Positions 36,934-46,432 of a stretch of 64,000 bases of DNA are shown here, piece by piece. Location of the stretch: the NCBI RefSeq assembly GCF_008312935.1, contig NZ_VSZO01000001.1, positions 620,001-684,000 on the forward strand. The letters are read 5' to 3'. The stretch is from Roseiconus lacunae. GTDB lineage: Bacteria > Planctomycetota > Planctomycetia > Pirellulales > Pirellulaceae. The notes below the pieces were generated by a model. The model was not told where the DNA came from, made no database searches, and saw only the letters and a program-made list of their open reading frames with translations. Within the stretch, counting starts at the first letter, position 1; every line of letters starts with the position of its first letter. Both the position numbers and the translations under genes were made by a program.

Positions 36934-39900
36934 ATGCGGCCATGTTGGTTGTCTCGCCCATTGTTGGGTTTGGTGGTGTCATTCTTTTTCGCCGCACACT
37001 CGCACGCGGCGACTCCTTCTGCGGACGCCCAGTCGCTGTTGGACAACGCGGGGATCAAAGCCGGGTTCTTCGTCCACTTGGGCTGTGAAGATCCAGAACT
37101 TGCCAAAGCACTCGGCGGCGGTGACTCGGTGCAACTGCAAGTCCTGTTGGATGATGACGCTGCCGTTGATCGGTTCCGAACGCGACTTCGATCGAGCGGT
37201 GACTACGGCGATATCTCAGCCGACCACTTAGACGGTGATCAATTGCCCTACGTCGACAACATGGTCAATCTCTTGATCGCCGAGTCGACCGCGGGACTGA
37301 CCACTGACGAACTATTGCGAGTGCTCGTCCCAAACGGCGTGGCACTGATCAAGCAAGGCGACCGATGGGAACGACGCGTCAAACCACGGCCGGACAACAT
37401 TGACGAATGGACGCATTACCTGCACGACCCGACTGGCAATTCGGTCGCCCATGATGACGTGGTTGCCCCGCCACGTCACCTGCAATGGGTTGGTTCGCCG
37501 CGTTGGTCGCGGCACCACGATCGAATGGCCAGCATGAGCGCTTTGGTTTCGGCGGGCGGACGGATGTTCTACATCATGGACGAAGGCAGTCGCATCTCGA
37601 TTCAGTTGCCTTCGAAATGGAAATTGATCGCGCGCGATGCCTTCAACGGAACCATCCTTTGGAAAAAAGACATCGCGACATGGCAATCACACCTATGGCC
37701 GTTAAAGAGCGGCCCCAGTCAACTCGCACGCCGACTCGTTTGCACCGAAGACCGCGTCTACGCGACACTTGGCTATAACGCCCCATTGGTAGCCTTGGAT
37801 GCCGAAACCGGTGAAGTGTTGCAGGAGTACGCCGACAGCGATGCAACCGAAGAGATCATTTCGACCGGCGAGACACTGTACCTCGTTGTCCGGAAAGGCG
37901 AAGCAGAACTGCAGAACTACGTGCCATTGTTTGGCACCGTTGGAGACCAAGCGCGTTCTCGAAGCATCCTCTGGAACGAAGAACCACGTGTGCTGATGGC
38001 GTTTGACGCCAGTAGCGGTGAACGGCTCTGGTCCAAGAAGTCGGTCGTTTCGCCGCTGTCACTTTCGGCAAGCGACGGCAAGGTCTTCTTTCATGATGGC
38101 GAACACATCGTCTGCGTCAACGGCCACGACGGAGAACAAGTTTGGCGGAGTGATTCGGTCACGCGGCGAGATTCATTCACCTTCAATTTCGGGCCCCGCT
38201 TGGTCTTACACGACGATGTCGCGCTGTACGCCGGCGGCGATGGCAAACTGGTCAGCTTGGACGCCAAGAGCGGCGAACGCCTTTGGGAAGCCGACTTCCC
38301 CAACAGTGGCTACCAGTCGCCACAAGACTTGATGGTCGTCGACGGCCTAGTTTGGCTGGCTCCCTTGACCAGCGGGCGCGATTCCGGCGTCTACACCGGA
38401 CGCGATCCCAAAACCGGCAAAGTCGAAAAGACCTTCGCTCCTGATGTCGACACCTACTGGTTCCATCACCGCTGCTATATCGCCAAGGCGACCGACAACT
38501 TTTTGATGCCTTCGCGTACCGGTATCGAGTTTGTCGATCCCAAGCAGGAACATTGGGATATTCATCACTGGGTCCGCGGCGGCTGCCTTTACGGTGTCTT
38601 GCCATGCAACGGCCTGACCTACGCGCCGCCTCACAACTGCGCGTGTTACCCGGAAGCAAAGCTATACGGCTTCAATGCCCTGGCCCCGGTCGCGCCGACT
38701 CGTCCGATTCCCAACGAAGTCCCCGAAGAAGGACGACTGACTCAAGGCGAGGCCTACGGTACAGCTCTGCTCGCAGCCGGCGATCAACCGCTCGATGACT
38801 GGCCAACGTACCGTCATGATGCCAATCGCAGCGGCACGACCAATGGCCCGATCGACGCAACTTTGAAGACGAAATGGCGAGTTAACCTAGGTGGCCGTTT
38901 GACCTCACCGGTTATCACCGGGGGACGTGTGTATGTTGCCCAGATCGATCAACACACCCTTCATGCGATCGACGAACATGACGGACAAACGTTGTGGTCG
39001 TTCACCGCGGGCGGCCGCATTGATTCACCACCAACGGTCCGGCGTGGGAGAGTGGTCTTTGGCTGTGCCGATGGCCGGGTCTATTGCTTGACCGAGGAAG
39101 GGAAGCTGGTGTGGCGATACCGAGCCGCACCGCTGGATCGCCGTGCGATGGCCTATGAACAACTCGAGTCTCTTTGGCCGGTTCACGGCAGCGTATTGAT
39201 TCACGACGAATCGGTTTACTGCGTCGCCGGACGTTCGATTTTCATCGACGGAGGACTGCGTTTGATCAAACTTGATTTGGCAACGGGCCAACAACAGTTC
39301 GAACGTATCCTGGATGAAACCAACCCCGAGACGGGAAATAACATTCAGGAAAAACTGCAGATCTTGCAGATGCCCGTCGGCTTGCCCGATATCCTGTCAA
39401 CCGATGGGCGATTCCTTTATATGAAATCCCAGAAGTTCGACTTCGACGGCAATCGATTAGAGATAGGCCCGAATTCCGGGGACTTCGCAACCCAAGCATC
39501 CAAGCAGCGCGGGGATGACGCGCATCTCTTTGCCCCGATGGGCTTCCTTGATGACACTTGGTTCCATCGCTCGTACTGGGTGATGGGACAAAGTTTCGCC
39601 GGCGGTCATGGCGGGTACTACCAAGCCGGACGCTTCGCTCCGTCAGGCAGAATCCTGGTCAAGGGTAACGGCTACGTCTATGGCTACGGACGCAAACCGC
39701 AATACCTACGCTGGACGACGGTTCTTGAGCACCAGCTGTTTGCCGCCGAACAAAACCCACCTGAAATCCCAGAGAACTTTGGACGGCGGGGCGGCGCGGC
39801 TTCGGTTCCATCGGCGTCGTTCCCAAAAACTGCGAGCCTGAATCCGGCCGGCAAACCGATCACAGTAGAAGCTTGGATGACGACGATTCGTCCCCAAGGC

Positions 39901-40842
39901 GTTGTGATCGCTCGCGGGGGGCCAACCGAAGGTTTCGCCCTATCGCTCAACAACGGAAAACCGCAGTTCCATGTTCGCGTCGAGAAGAAACTGAAAACAA
40001 TCACGGGTCCCAATCGCATTGTCGGCGGCTGGCATCACCTGGTCGGAGTTCTCGACGTCGACGGCTCGATGAAACTATATGTTGATGGCGAATTGGTAAC
40101 CGAAGGAAAAACGACTGGAACACTAACGGTCGACCCGGCGCAAGGCTTAGATGTCGGTGCCGACGGCATGACCGCCGTCGGTGACTATCAATCGCCTAGC
40201 CAGTTCAGTGGCGTGATCGACGAAGTACGTTTGTACTTCATCGCCGCAACTGACGAACAAATTCTGCGCCGCTACGAAAACGGACAAGAGATTTCTCCCG
40301 ATGCCGTGCTAGCGGTCAGCTTTGATGACGGCACCGCTCGCGATCATAGCCTGCAACGCAACAGCGGCACCATCGACGGTGGAACGATTGTCGATGGCAA
40401 ATACGGCAAAGGCATTCAATTCAAAATCGCTCGAAATAACAAAAAGCGAAGCGGCGGGAACAATCGCCAAGGGAACAGTTTAGTTGATCCCAAATGGGCC
40501 CAGGACGTTCCGATCTATGTCCGCGGTATGGTACTCGCCGGCAACAACCTGTTCGTCGTCGGTCCCAGAGATTCGATCAACGAAGAAGAAACATTCCAGC
40601 AACTCAGCGAAAGCGATCCCAAAGTCCAAGCGATACTCAACGAACAAGACCAGATTCTTTCTGGTGCCGAAGGCGCGAAATTACTTTCGGTCAATATCGA
40701 TACGGGTAACGTCGAAGGCAACCTTGAAATCGAATCGTTACCGACATGGGATGGCCTGGCGGGGGCTGGCGGCCGACTGTACCTGTCAACGATGGACGGC
40801 GGATTGATTTGTTTTGAAAAACGAGAACGCGTCGAGCAGTAA
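36934..40842 (+). CDS. Secreted methyltransferase-like / PQQ-type beta-propeller / LamG protein
   Basis: Signal peptide MRPCWLSRPLLGLVVSFFFA, then a methyltransferase-like segment (about 30-135: AGFFVHLGCEDPE, LPYVDNMVNLLIAE). From about 150 to 950 run repeated blades of the PQQ/BamB kind (LVALDAETGEVLQ, LVSLDAKSGERLWEADF, HAIDEHDGQTLWSFTAGG). Residues about 973-1110 form a concanavalin/LamG-like domain (ITVEAWMTT, GWHHLVGVLDVDGSMKLYVDG), and one more blade-like segment ends the protein. 1302 residues. The ATG has GGAG 8 bases upstream. First of five genes in one direction, 29 bases from the next. Function unknown; a surface or periplasmic binding role is inferred. Confidence 0.8.
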   Translation: MRPCWLSRPLLGLVVSFFFAAHSHAATPSADAQSLLDNAGIKAGFFVHLGCEDPELAKALGGGDSVQLQVLLDDDAAVDRFRTRLRSSGDYGDISADHLDGDQLPYVDNMVNLLIAESTAGLTTDELLRVLVPNGVALIKQGDRWERRVKPRPDNIDEWTHYLHDPTGNSVAHDDVVAPPRHLQWVGSPRWSRHHDRMASMSALVSAGGRMFYIMDEGSRISIQLPSKWKLIARDAFNGTILWKKDIATWQSHLWPLKSGPSQLARRLVCTEDRVYATLGYNAPLVALDAETGEVLQEYADSDATEEIISTGETLYLVVRKGEAELQNYVPLFGTVGDQARSRSILWNEEPRVLMAFDASSGERLWSKKSVVSPLSLSASDGKVFFHDGEHIVCVNGHDGEQVWRSDSVTRRDSFTFNFGPRLVLHDDVALYAGGDGKLVSLDAKSGERLWEADFPNSGYQSPQDLMVVDGLVWLAPLTSGRDSGVYTGRDPKTGKVEKTFAPDVDTYWFHHRCYIAKATDNFLMPSRTGIEFVDPKQEHWDIHHWVRGGCLYGVLPCNGLTYAPPHNCACYPEAKLYGFNALAPVAPTRPIPNEVPEEGRLTQGEAYGTALLAAGDQPLDDWPTYRHDANRSGTTNGPIDATLKTKWRVNLGGRLTSPVITGGRVYVAQIDQHTLHAIDEHDGQTLWSFTAGGRIDSPPTVRRGRVVFGCADGRVYCLTEEGKLVWRYRAAPLDRRAMAYEQLESLWPVHGSVLIHDESVYCVAGRSIFIDGGLRLIKLDLATGQQQFERILDETNPETGNNIQEKLQILQMPVGLPDILSTDGRFLYMKSQKFDFDGNRLEIGPNSGDFATQASKQRGDDAHLFAPMGFLDDTWFHRSYWVMGQSFAGGHGGYYQAGRFAPSGRILVKGNGYVYGYGRKPQYLRWTTVLEHQLFAAEQNPPEIPENFGRRGGAASVPSASFPKTASLNPAGKPITVEAWMTTIRPQGVVIARGGPTEGFALSLNNGKPQFHVRVEKKLKTITGPNRIVGGWHHLVGVLDVDGSMKLYVDGELVTEGKTTGTLTVDPAQGLDVGADGMTAVGDYQSPSQFSGVIDEVRLYFIAATDEQILRRYENGQEISPDAVLAVSFDDGTARDHSLQRNSGTIDGGTIVDGKYGKGIQFKIARNNKKRSGGNNRQGNSLVDPKWAQDVPIYVRGMVLAGNNLFVVGPRDSINEEETFQQLSESDPKVQAILNEQDQILSGAEGAKLLSVNIDTGNVEGNLEIESLPTWDGLAGAGGRLYLSTMDGGLICFEKRERVEQ

Positions 40843-40871
40843 CCCAACATTCCCTGAGGCAACGACATCCC

Positions 40872-41894
40872 ATGAGAGAGTTTCAGCGATTAAGAGTTGG
40901 AGTCTTTACCGTAGGAATTCGCTGGTTCACACCGATGCTATTCCTTGTGGCCTTCGCTCTATCGGCGAAAGCGTGCAACATCCCGGTTTTCCGCTATGCC
41001 CTCGAACGGTGGAAAACCGATCCCGTCGAAATCGTCGTTTTTGGCAAAGGTGATCTTCCAGAATCGGATGCCCTGAAATTGAAACAATTGTCCGATCTTG
41101 CCAGCGGGCCAGACTCCAGCCTGAATGCGAAACTGATTTATGTCGACGTTACGAAACCGATCGATGCGTCTTATGAAACCTTGTGGTCAAGATTGAAGCA
41201 TCAGGTTTCTGCGATGCCCTACTTGACCGTCTGCACGAAGGGAAACGGAGGACGAGGTGGAAGGTATTTCAGGAGTCCTCTTCGTGACGTTGCCCCGGAG
41301 ACGATCATTCGATCAGCCGTTCGCGATGAACTAAAACGACGCCTGCTTGCCGGGCATAGCGTGGTTTGGCTGCTAATCAAATCACCCGATGCGACGAAAA
41401 ACGACGCCGCGACGAAGCTGCTGCGGGACAGTTTTCGATCGTTGCAATCAAAGATTAAGCTGCCCGAAGGTATCGGACTTCCGGGATCAGAATTGTATGC
41501 GGACGTCCCTTTAGTGATGCAATTTAGTGTCTTAGAGATCGACCCAAAGAAAAACGAAGATCCCTATTTGATCGACGCGTTGACCAGCTTGGGGCCGCTA
41601 CCCTGGCAAGAAGATGATCCGATAATCGTTCCCGTGTTCGGTCGCGGGCGGGCACTGGAAGTCCTTCCGGCGAGGCTTGTTGACGAATCCATGGTGAGGC
41701 AGATTACCGAATACCTAGCCGGTGCTTGCTCGTGCCAAGTTAAAGAACAAAATCCTGGGTTCGATTTGTTAATTCATTGTGAATGGGACTCAGAATTGTT
41801 CGGAGGAGTAGATAATCGACCGCCCGATCGGTCAAATATCGAAGGAACAAACCAACCACCGACCCTGGTCCCGATCCCCCCCGGTCGAAAATAG
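40872..41894 (+). CDS. Conserved secreted protein of unknown function
   Basis: A signal peptide (about residues 16-33) ends just before CNIPVFRYALERWKTDP. I recall this start in planctomycete and verrucomicrobial proteins, often near ABC transporters. The C-terminal part carries PVFGRGRALEVLPA and GACSCQVKEQNPGFDLL, probably conserved as well. The two halves look like alpha/beta, perhaps thioredoxin-like, modules, but no CxxC is present in the usual place. Sixteen bases before the ModA-like gene, so probably part of its operon. Role unknown. Confidence 0.7.
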   Translation: MREFQRLRVGVFTVGIRWFTPMLFLVAFALSAKACNIPVFRYALERWKTDPVEIVVFGKGDLPESDALKLKQLSDLASGPDSSLNAKLIYVDVTKPIDASYETLWSRLKHQVSAMPYLTVCTKGNGGRGGRYFRSPLRDVAPETIIRSAVRDELKRRLLAGHSVVWLLIKSPDATKNDAATKLLRDSFRSLQSKIKLPEGIGLPGSELYADVPLVMQFSVLEIDPKKNEDPYLIDALTSLGPLPWQEDDPIIVPVFGRGRALEVLPARLVDESMVRQITEYLAGACSCQVKEQNPGFDLLIHCEWDSELFGGVDNRPPDRSNIEGTNQPPTLVPIPPGRK

Positions 41895-41910
41895 AGATCT
41901 TTAGATTGCG

Positions 41911-43431
41911 ATGAACCGTACTTTGATTTGGATCGCGGCGTCTTTTTTTGCCCTCATCGGATTGGTCTACGCGATGAGCCGCCCCGGTGGCAGCACCGTT
42001 CCGCGACAACCCAAACTGAATGCCGACGGTAGCGAAGCATCAATCATGTTGTTCTGCGCCGCGAGCAACCGTGCCGTGATGGAAGCGATCAAAGAACGCT
42101 ATGAAGACGAATGTGGCACCCGAGTCGATATCCAATACGGCCCATCGCAAACATTACTGTCGTCGATCGAGGTGGCCGGTCAAGGTGATCTATTTTTGCC
42201 AGCCGACGATAGCTATCTGGCCATGGCCGAAGAAAAGGGGTTCGTAGCCGAAACGATTCCGATTGCGAAAATGCGAGCGGTGGTTGCGGTCGCCAAAGGC
42301 AATCCAAAAGGCATCAAGTCACTCGCCGATTTGAAGCGTGATGATGTTCGCTTGGTATTGGCGAACCCGGAAACTGCGGCTATCGGCAAGGTCACCAAAG
42401 ATGTCTTGTCCGCTCAATCGAAGTGGTCCGACCTTGAAGCTTCCACCGTCGCGGTCCGTGCGACCGTCAATGAAGTCGTCAGTGACATCGCCATCGGTGC
42501 TGCCGACGCGGGAATCGTATACGACGCCGTCCTTCACACCTTTGAAGACGTCGACCAAGTTGTCATCGACGATCTCAAAGAGGCCTCGTCAACGATTGCC
42601 TTAGGTGTCGTTAAAAGCACCGAGCAACCCACCACGGCCCTTCACTTCGCCCGCTATGTCACGGCACAAGACCGTGGGCTGGAGTTGTACGAGCAATACG
42701 GTTTCGGAGTCGAAGGAGGTGACCAATGGGCGGAAACCCCGGAACTGTCAGTTTTCGCCGGATCTATGCTACGCCCCGCGATCGAAGACACGATTCGAGA
42801 ATTCGAAGAGCGTGAAGGAGTTAAAGTCAATCGAGTTTACAACGGCTGTGGCATTTTGGTCGCCCAGATGAAAGCCGGTCAAAAGCCCGATGCCTACTTT
42901 GCTTGCGATCTAGAATTCATGAACCAAGTCCACGACCTCTTTCCCGAGCCAGTCTCGGTCAGCAACAACGAGTTGGTCATCTTGGTCCAAAGAGGGAATC
43001 CGAAAAACATCCGCTCGTTGAAAGACCTTTCGCGCGAAGGCTTACGGGTCGGAATCGGACATGAAAAGCAGTGCGCGATGGGATGGATCACGCAAAACAC
43101 GTTTCGCGAAGGTGGAGTCCAGCAAGAGATTATGCCGAACGTGACGGTCCAAACTCCGACCGGTGACATGCTCGTCAATCAATTGCAAACGGGATCGCTC
43201 GACGCCGCCGTCGCCTACCTGAGCAATGCGGCCGGTGCGGCCGATTTTTTGGATGCGATTCGAATCGAAGGCATCGAGTGCAGTACGGCAATACAACCAT
43301 GGGCGGTAGCTAAGGAATCCCCCTACCCTCAATTGGCGAGCCGGCTATTTGAAAGAATCTGCAGTGTCGAATCGCAAGACACATTCAAGTCGGAAGGTTT
43401 CAGTTGGCAATTGGAGCCAGCCGGTCGATGA
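41911..43431 (+). CDS. Tandem ModA-like substrate-binding protein
   Basis: An N-terminal anchor or signal segment (LIWIAASFFALIGLVYAMS) is followed by two ModA/periplasmic-binding-protein units in one chain. Unit 1 is about residues 45-270 (ASIMLFCAASNRAVMEAIKE, GDLFLPADDSYLAMAEEKG, SDIAIGAADAGIVYDAVL). Unit 2 is about 275-500 (LSVFAGSMLRPAIEDTIREF, PDAYFACDLEFMNQV, NQLQTGSLDAAVAYLSNA). Normal ModA has one unit of about 250 residues. It should capture an oxyanion such as molybdate or tungstate for the ModBC transporter that follows by ATGA overlap. Whether both sites bind is unknown. Confidence 0.85.
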   Translation: MNRTLIWIAASFFALIGLVYAMSRPGGSTVPRQPKLNADGSEASIMLFCAASNRAVMEAIKERYEDECGTRVDIQYGPSQTLLSSIEVAGQGDLFLPADDSYLAMAEEKGFVAETIPIAKMRAVVAVAKGNPKGIKSLADLKRDDVRLVLANPETAAIGKVTKDVLSAQSKWSDLEASTVAVRATVNEVVSDIAIGAADAGIVYDAVLHTFEDVDQVVIDDLKEASSTIALGVVKSTEQPTTALHFARYVTAQDRGLELYEQYGFGVEGGDQWAETPELSVFAGSMLRPAIEDTIREFEEREGVKVNRVYNGCGILVAQMKAGQKPDAYFACDLEFMNQVHDLFPEPVSVSNNELVILVQRGNPKNIRSLKDLSREGLRVGIGHEKQCAMGWITQNTFREGGVQQEIMPNVTVQTPTGDMLVNQLQTGSLDAAVAYLSNAAGAADFLDAIRIEGIECSTAIQPWAVAKESPYPQLASRLFERICSVESQDTFKSEGFSWQLEPAGR

Positions 43432-44345
43432 GTCAATCGGATTCGGCAGAGGCGACTGCTTTTTCGTCAACCACACCGACACCGTCACATCAGACAAAAT
43501 CGGTCGCTGCGACGCCCGACGATGCCCCGAAATCACGTGTTCGCAAACGCAGCGATGCGCCGTTCTTTATCGTCATGAGCGGCATTTCGGCGACGTTCAT
43601 CTTGCTTATCGTTTTGCTACTCGTCGCCGACCTGCGGTTTACTTCGCTCTCGGATTTTCGCGATGCGCTCAGCAAGCCGGAAATCATTGCGGCGACGCGG
43701 TTGACGATCACCAGTTGTTCGGTGGCGGCGATCCTTTCGTTGTGGGTCGCGGTGCCACTGGGCTATCTACTCAGCCGGTATCGATTTCCGCTGCGCTGGC
43801 TGATCGATACGATCGTCGACATTCCAATCGTGCTGCCACCGCTCGTGCTCGGATTGAGCCTACTAATATTGTTCCATCAACCCATCGGCGACTGGCAACT
43901 GGAGCGTTTCCTTGGCGATAGAGGCTTTTCGGTGACTTACCGCTGGCCTGCCGTGGTCCTAGCCCAGTTTTCGGTGGCGTGTGCGTTCGCGGTGCGAACG
44001 ATGCGAGTGACATTTGATCAAATCGACCCGCGAACCGAAGACGTCGCGCGAACACTTGGCTGTACTCGCGGGCAAGCATTTCTTACCGTCACTCTTCCAC
44101 AGGCTCGACGTGGGATGATCGCGGCCACTACCATCGCCTGGGCGCGATCACTCGGGGAATTTGGGCCGATCCTTGTTTTCGCCGGAGCAACGCGAATGCG
44201 GACAGAGGTCTTATCGACGACCGTGTTTTTGGAACTCAGCGTCGGCGAATTGGACTCTGCCGTTGCCGTCTCCCTTTTGATGGTCGCCATGGCGATCGTT
44301 GTCCTGTTGATCCTGCGATTACTCGGGACCGGGCTAAACACATGA
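43428..44345 (+). CDS. modB: Molybdate-type ABC transporter permease
   Basis: A 45-residue hydrophilic start is followed by five or six transmembrane helices and the permease coupling segment EDVARTLGCTRGQAFLTVTLPQARRGMIAA, which contacts the ATPase. IAWARSLGEFGPILVFAGATR is typical of ModB/CysT-type permeases. ATG at 43428 overlaps the stop of the binding protein, and its own TGA overlaps the modC start, so the trio is one translational unit. Inner-membrane channel. Molybdate versus tungstate or sulfate cannot be resolved from the sequence. Confidence 0.9.
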   Translation: MSQSDSAEATAFSSTTPTPSHQTKSVAATPDDAPKSRVRKRSDAPFFIVMSGISATFILLIVLLLVADLRFTSLSDFRDALSKPEIIAATRLTITSCSVAAILSLWVAVPLGYLLSRYRFPLRWLIDTIVDIPIVLPPLVLGLSLLILFHQPIGDWQLERFLGDRGFSVTYRWPAVVLAQFSVACAFAVRTMRVTFDQIDPRTEDVARTLGCTRGQAFLTVTLPQARRGMIAATTIAWARSLGEFGPILVFAGATRMRTEVLSTTVFLELSVGELDSAVAVSLLMVAMAIVVLLILRLLGTGLNT

Positions 44346-44986
44346 TCGAGCTGAAAGACGTCAGGATCGTCGCGGGAGAATTTCGGCTCGATCACCTCTC
44401 GATGCAGATTCCGGCGGGAACCTATGCGGTACTCATGGGGCGGACGGGACGTGGCAAGACAACGATTCTAGAAGCCATCTGCGGACTCCGAAAAGTCGCC
44501 GCCGGCCAAATCCTGATGGACGGGCAAGACATGACCGGCTGGCCCCCCGGCGATCGCGAAGTCGGCTACGTCCCTCAAGACCTAGCGTTGTTTCCAACCT
44601 TGAACGTCGCCGAACACTTATCGTTTGCGCTGCGTCTGCGAAAATGGCCAAAATCGCGGATCAATGACCGGATCGAAGAAATGGCCGACTTGTTGGGGAT
44701 CGATCATTTGTTGCGGCGGCGGGTGACTCACCTGAGCGGCGGCGAATCACAACGTGTCGCGCTCGGCCGCGCCCTCTCGTTCCGCCCCTCAATCTTGCTT
44801 CTCGATGAACCTCTGAGCGCACTCGATGATGCAACACGAAAAGATATCCAATCGCTACTTGCTCGGCTAAAGAAGACAGTCACCATCCTGCATGTGACGC
44901 ACAACCGAGACGAAGCCGAAGCACTCGGTGACGTGCGGTACCAGCTTCATCGAGGTGAATTGTCGACGAGACCGATCAATAGTTAG
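44342..44986 (+). CDS. modC: Molybdate-type ABC transporter ATP-binding protein
   Basis: All ABC motifs are present: Walker A MGRTGRGKTT, Q-loop YVPQDLALFPTL, signature HLSGGESQRVALGRAL, Walker B ILLLDEPLSALDD and the switch His in LHVTHNRDE. At 214 residues it is shorter than many ModC proteins (about 350), with no TOBE/MOP molybdate-binding C-terminal domain, so feedback by molybdate through that domain is absent. Starts by ATGA overlap with modB; the last 11 bases overlap the convergent moeB. Confidence 0.9.
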   Translation: MIELKDVRIVAGEFRLDHLSMQIPAGTYAVLMGRTGRGKTTILEAICGLRKVAAGQILMDGQDMTGWPPGDREVGYVPQDLALFPTLNVAEHLSFALRLRKWPKSRINDRIEEMADLLGIDHLLRRRVTHLSGGESQRVALGRALSFRPSILLLDEPLSALDDATRKDIQSLLARLKKTVTILHVTHNRDEAEALGDVRYQLHRGELSTRPINS

Positions 44987-46136
44987 GCAGAGTCGGATCG
45001 ATCTGTTCCTTCCATGCCATGATCCCGCCGCGAAGGTTTTCGACGTTTTTAAATCCGGCCTCTCGCAGTTGTTTGACAGCCTTGGCGCTTCGCCCACCCA
45101 TTTTGCAATGCACGACGATCCTTGCATTCGGATCGAGTTCCGACATTCGGTCGGGAAGATCGGCGAGCGGAATCAATGTCCCAGCAAGATTACAAATTTC
45201 GTATTCGTGAGCTTCGCGAACGTCCAACACCAAAGTCGGAGTCTTCGCTTGAAGCCGCTGTTGAAGTTCGGTCGGCTCGATATCGTACGGACTTTGCGGT
45301 TCTGGTCGCTTATTCTCGCCACCACAAAACTGGTCATAATCGATCAGTTCTGTGATCGAACGATGCTCACCGCAAACCGGACAATCGGGGCTGCGGTGAA
45401 CTTTCAATTGCCGAAACTGCATGTCGAGCGCATCGATCAATAACATACGGCCGATCAACGGCTCTCCGATCCCTAGTAGCACCTTGATCGCTTCGGTAGC
45501 TTGGATCGTGCCCACCAATCCGGGCAACACCCCCAAGACACCTCCTTCGGCGCAATTCGGTATCAATCCAGGATCGGGGGCCTGTGGATAAAGGCAGCGA
45601 TAACACGGTCCTTCGGAATGGCAAAGCACAGAGGCCTGCCCATCAAAACGAAAGATACTTCCGTAACAGTTCGGCTTTCCGAGCATGACACAAGCGTCAT
45701 TGACAAGGTATCGCGTCGCAAAGTTATCGGTACCGTCGATGACGATGTCATAGTCGGACACGATCCGAAGAGCATTCTTGCTTGAGAGCCTTTCTTGAAA
45801 CGGTTGCACTTTGACAAAGGGATTGATCTCGGCAATCCGCCCCGCCGCCGACTGCACCTTGGGACGACCGACATCGGAAGAATGGTGGATGACTTGTCGT
45901 TGCAAATTTGACTCGTCAACTCGGTCAAAATCGACGATGCCGATCCTTCCAATCCCGGCCGCCGCCAAATAGAGGCAGACCGGTGACCCTAAACCTCCCG
46001 CACCGACAACCAATGCAGAACTAGATTTTAGTTTCTGTTGGCCTTCGATCCCAATTTCGGGAAGAATCGTATGCCGGGAATAACGCAGATGCTCATCCCT
46101 GCTAAGCGGCTTCGTGAAAGACATCGAATCACTCAT
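44976..46136 (-). CDS. moeB: MoeB/ThiF adenylyltransferase fused to a rhodanese domain
   Basis: The N-terminal E1-like domain has VVGAGGLGSPVCLYLAAAG, DFDRVDESNLQRQ and DGTDNFATRYLVND; zinc Cys pairs are CYRCLYP and CPVCG. The C-terminal rhodanese domain (about 280-386) has the active-site loop VHCKMGGRS with Cys at the usual position. Such MoeBR proteins adenylate a MoaD-type carrier and supply sulfur to it. The gene overlaps the MoaD gene (46133-46136), its likely partner. It converges on modC, which supports a molybdopterin role, but thiamine or cysteine routes cannot be excluded. Confidence 0.9.
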   Translation of the reverse strand: MSDSMSFTKPLSRDEHLRYSRHTILPEIGIEGQQKLKSSSALVVGAGGLGSPVCLYLAAAGIGRIGIVDFDRVDESNLQRQVIHHSSDVGRPKVQSAAGRIAEINPFVKVQPFQERLSSKNALRIVSDYDIVIDGTDNFATRYLVNDACVMLGKPNCYGSIFRFDGQASVLCHSEGPCYRCLYPQAPDPGLIPNCAEGGVLGVLPGLVGTIQATEAIKVLLGIGEPLIGRMLLIDALDMQFRQLKVHRSPDCPVCGEHRSITELIDYDQFCGGENKRPEPQSPYDIEPTELQQRLQAKTPTLVLDVREAHEYEICNLAGTLIPLADLPDRMSELDPNARIVVHCKMGGRSAKAVKQLREAGFKNVENLRGGIMAWKEQIDPTLPNY

Positions 46137-46402
46137 CCTCCCGCAATCGCGGGTACCAGCAGGATTTCGTCACGCTCGGTCACGACGGTTCGATCACCGT
46201 CCAAGTCGCGAATGTTTTGATCGTTGACAAAGACACCAACAAAGGAAGCGATTTCTCCCGTTTGGCAATACAGATACTCACGAAGAGCTGGGTATTCAAC
46301 AACCAGTTGCTCGATCGCCTGGCCGACAGTGTCGGCGGTCGAGGGTACCTCCTTGGCACCGCTGGTATGTTTTCGAAACGCAGTCGGGATGATGATGTTC
46401 AT
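46133..46402 (-). CDS. MoaD/ThiS-family sulfur carrier protein
   Basis: 89 residues, a small beta-grasp protein that ends in the diglycine tail AIAGG, where adenylation and thiocarboxylation occur. The N-terminus (MNIIIPTAFRKHTSG) and REYLYCQTGEIASFVGVFVN match MoaD/CysO-type carriers. Overlaps the MoeB/rhodanese gene by four bases. It could donate sulfur to molybdopterin, or to cysteine synthase in CysO fashion. The neighbours favour molybdenum metabolism. Confidence 0.85.
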   Translation of the reverse strand: MNIIIPTAFRKHTSGAKEVPSTADTVGQAIEQLVVEYPALREYLYCQTGEIASFVGVFVNDQNIRDLDGDRTVVTERDEILLVPAIAGG

Positions 46403-46432
46403 TAAAAAATCAATTCGGACGATGATGTCCGA

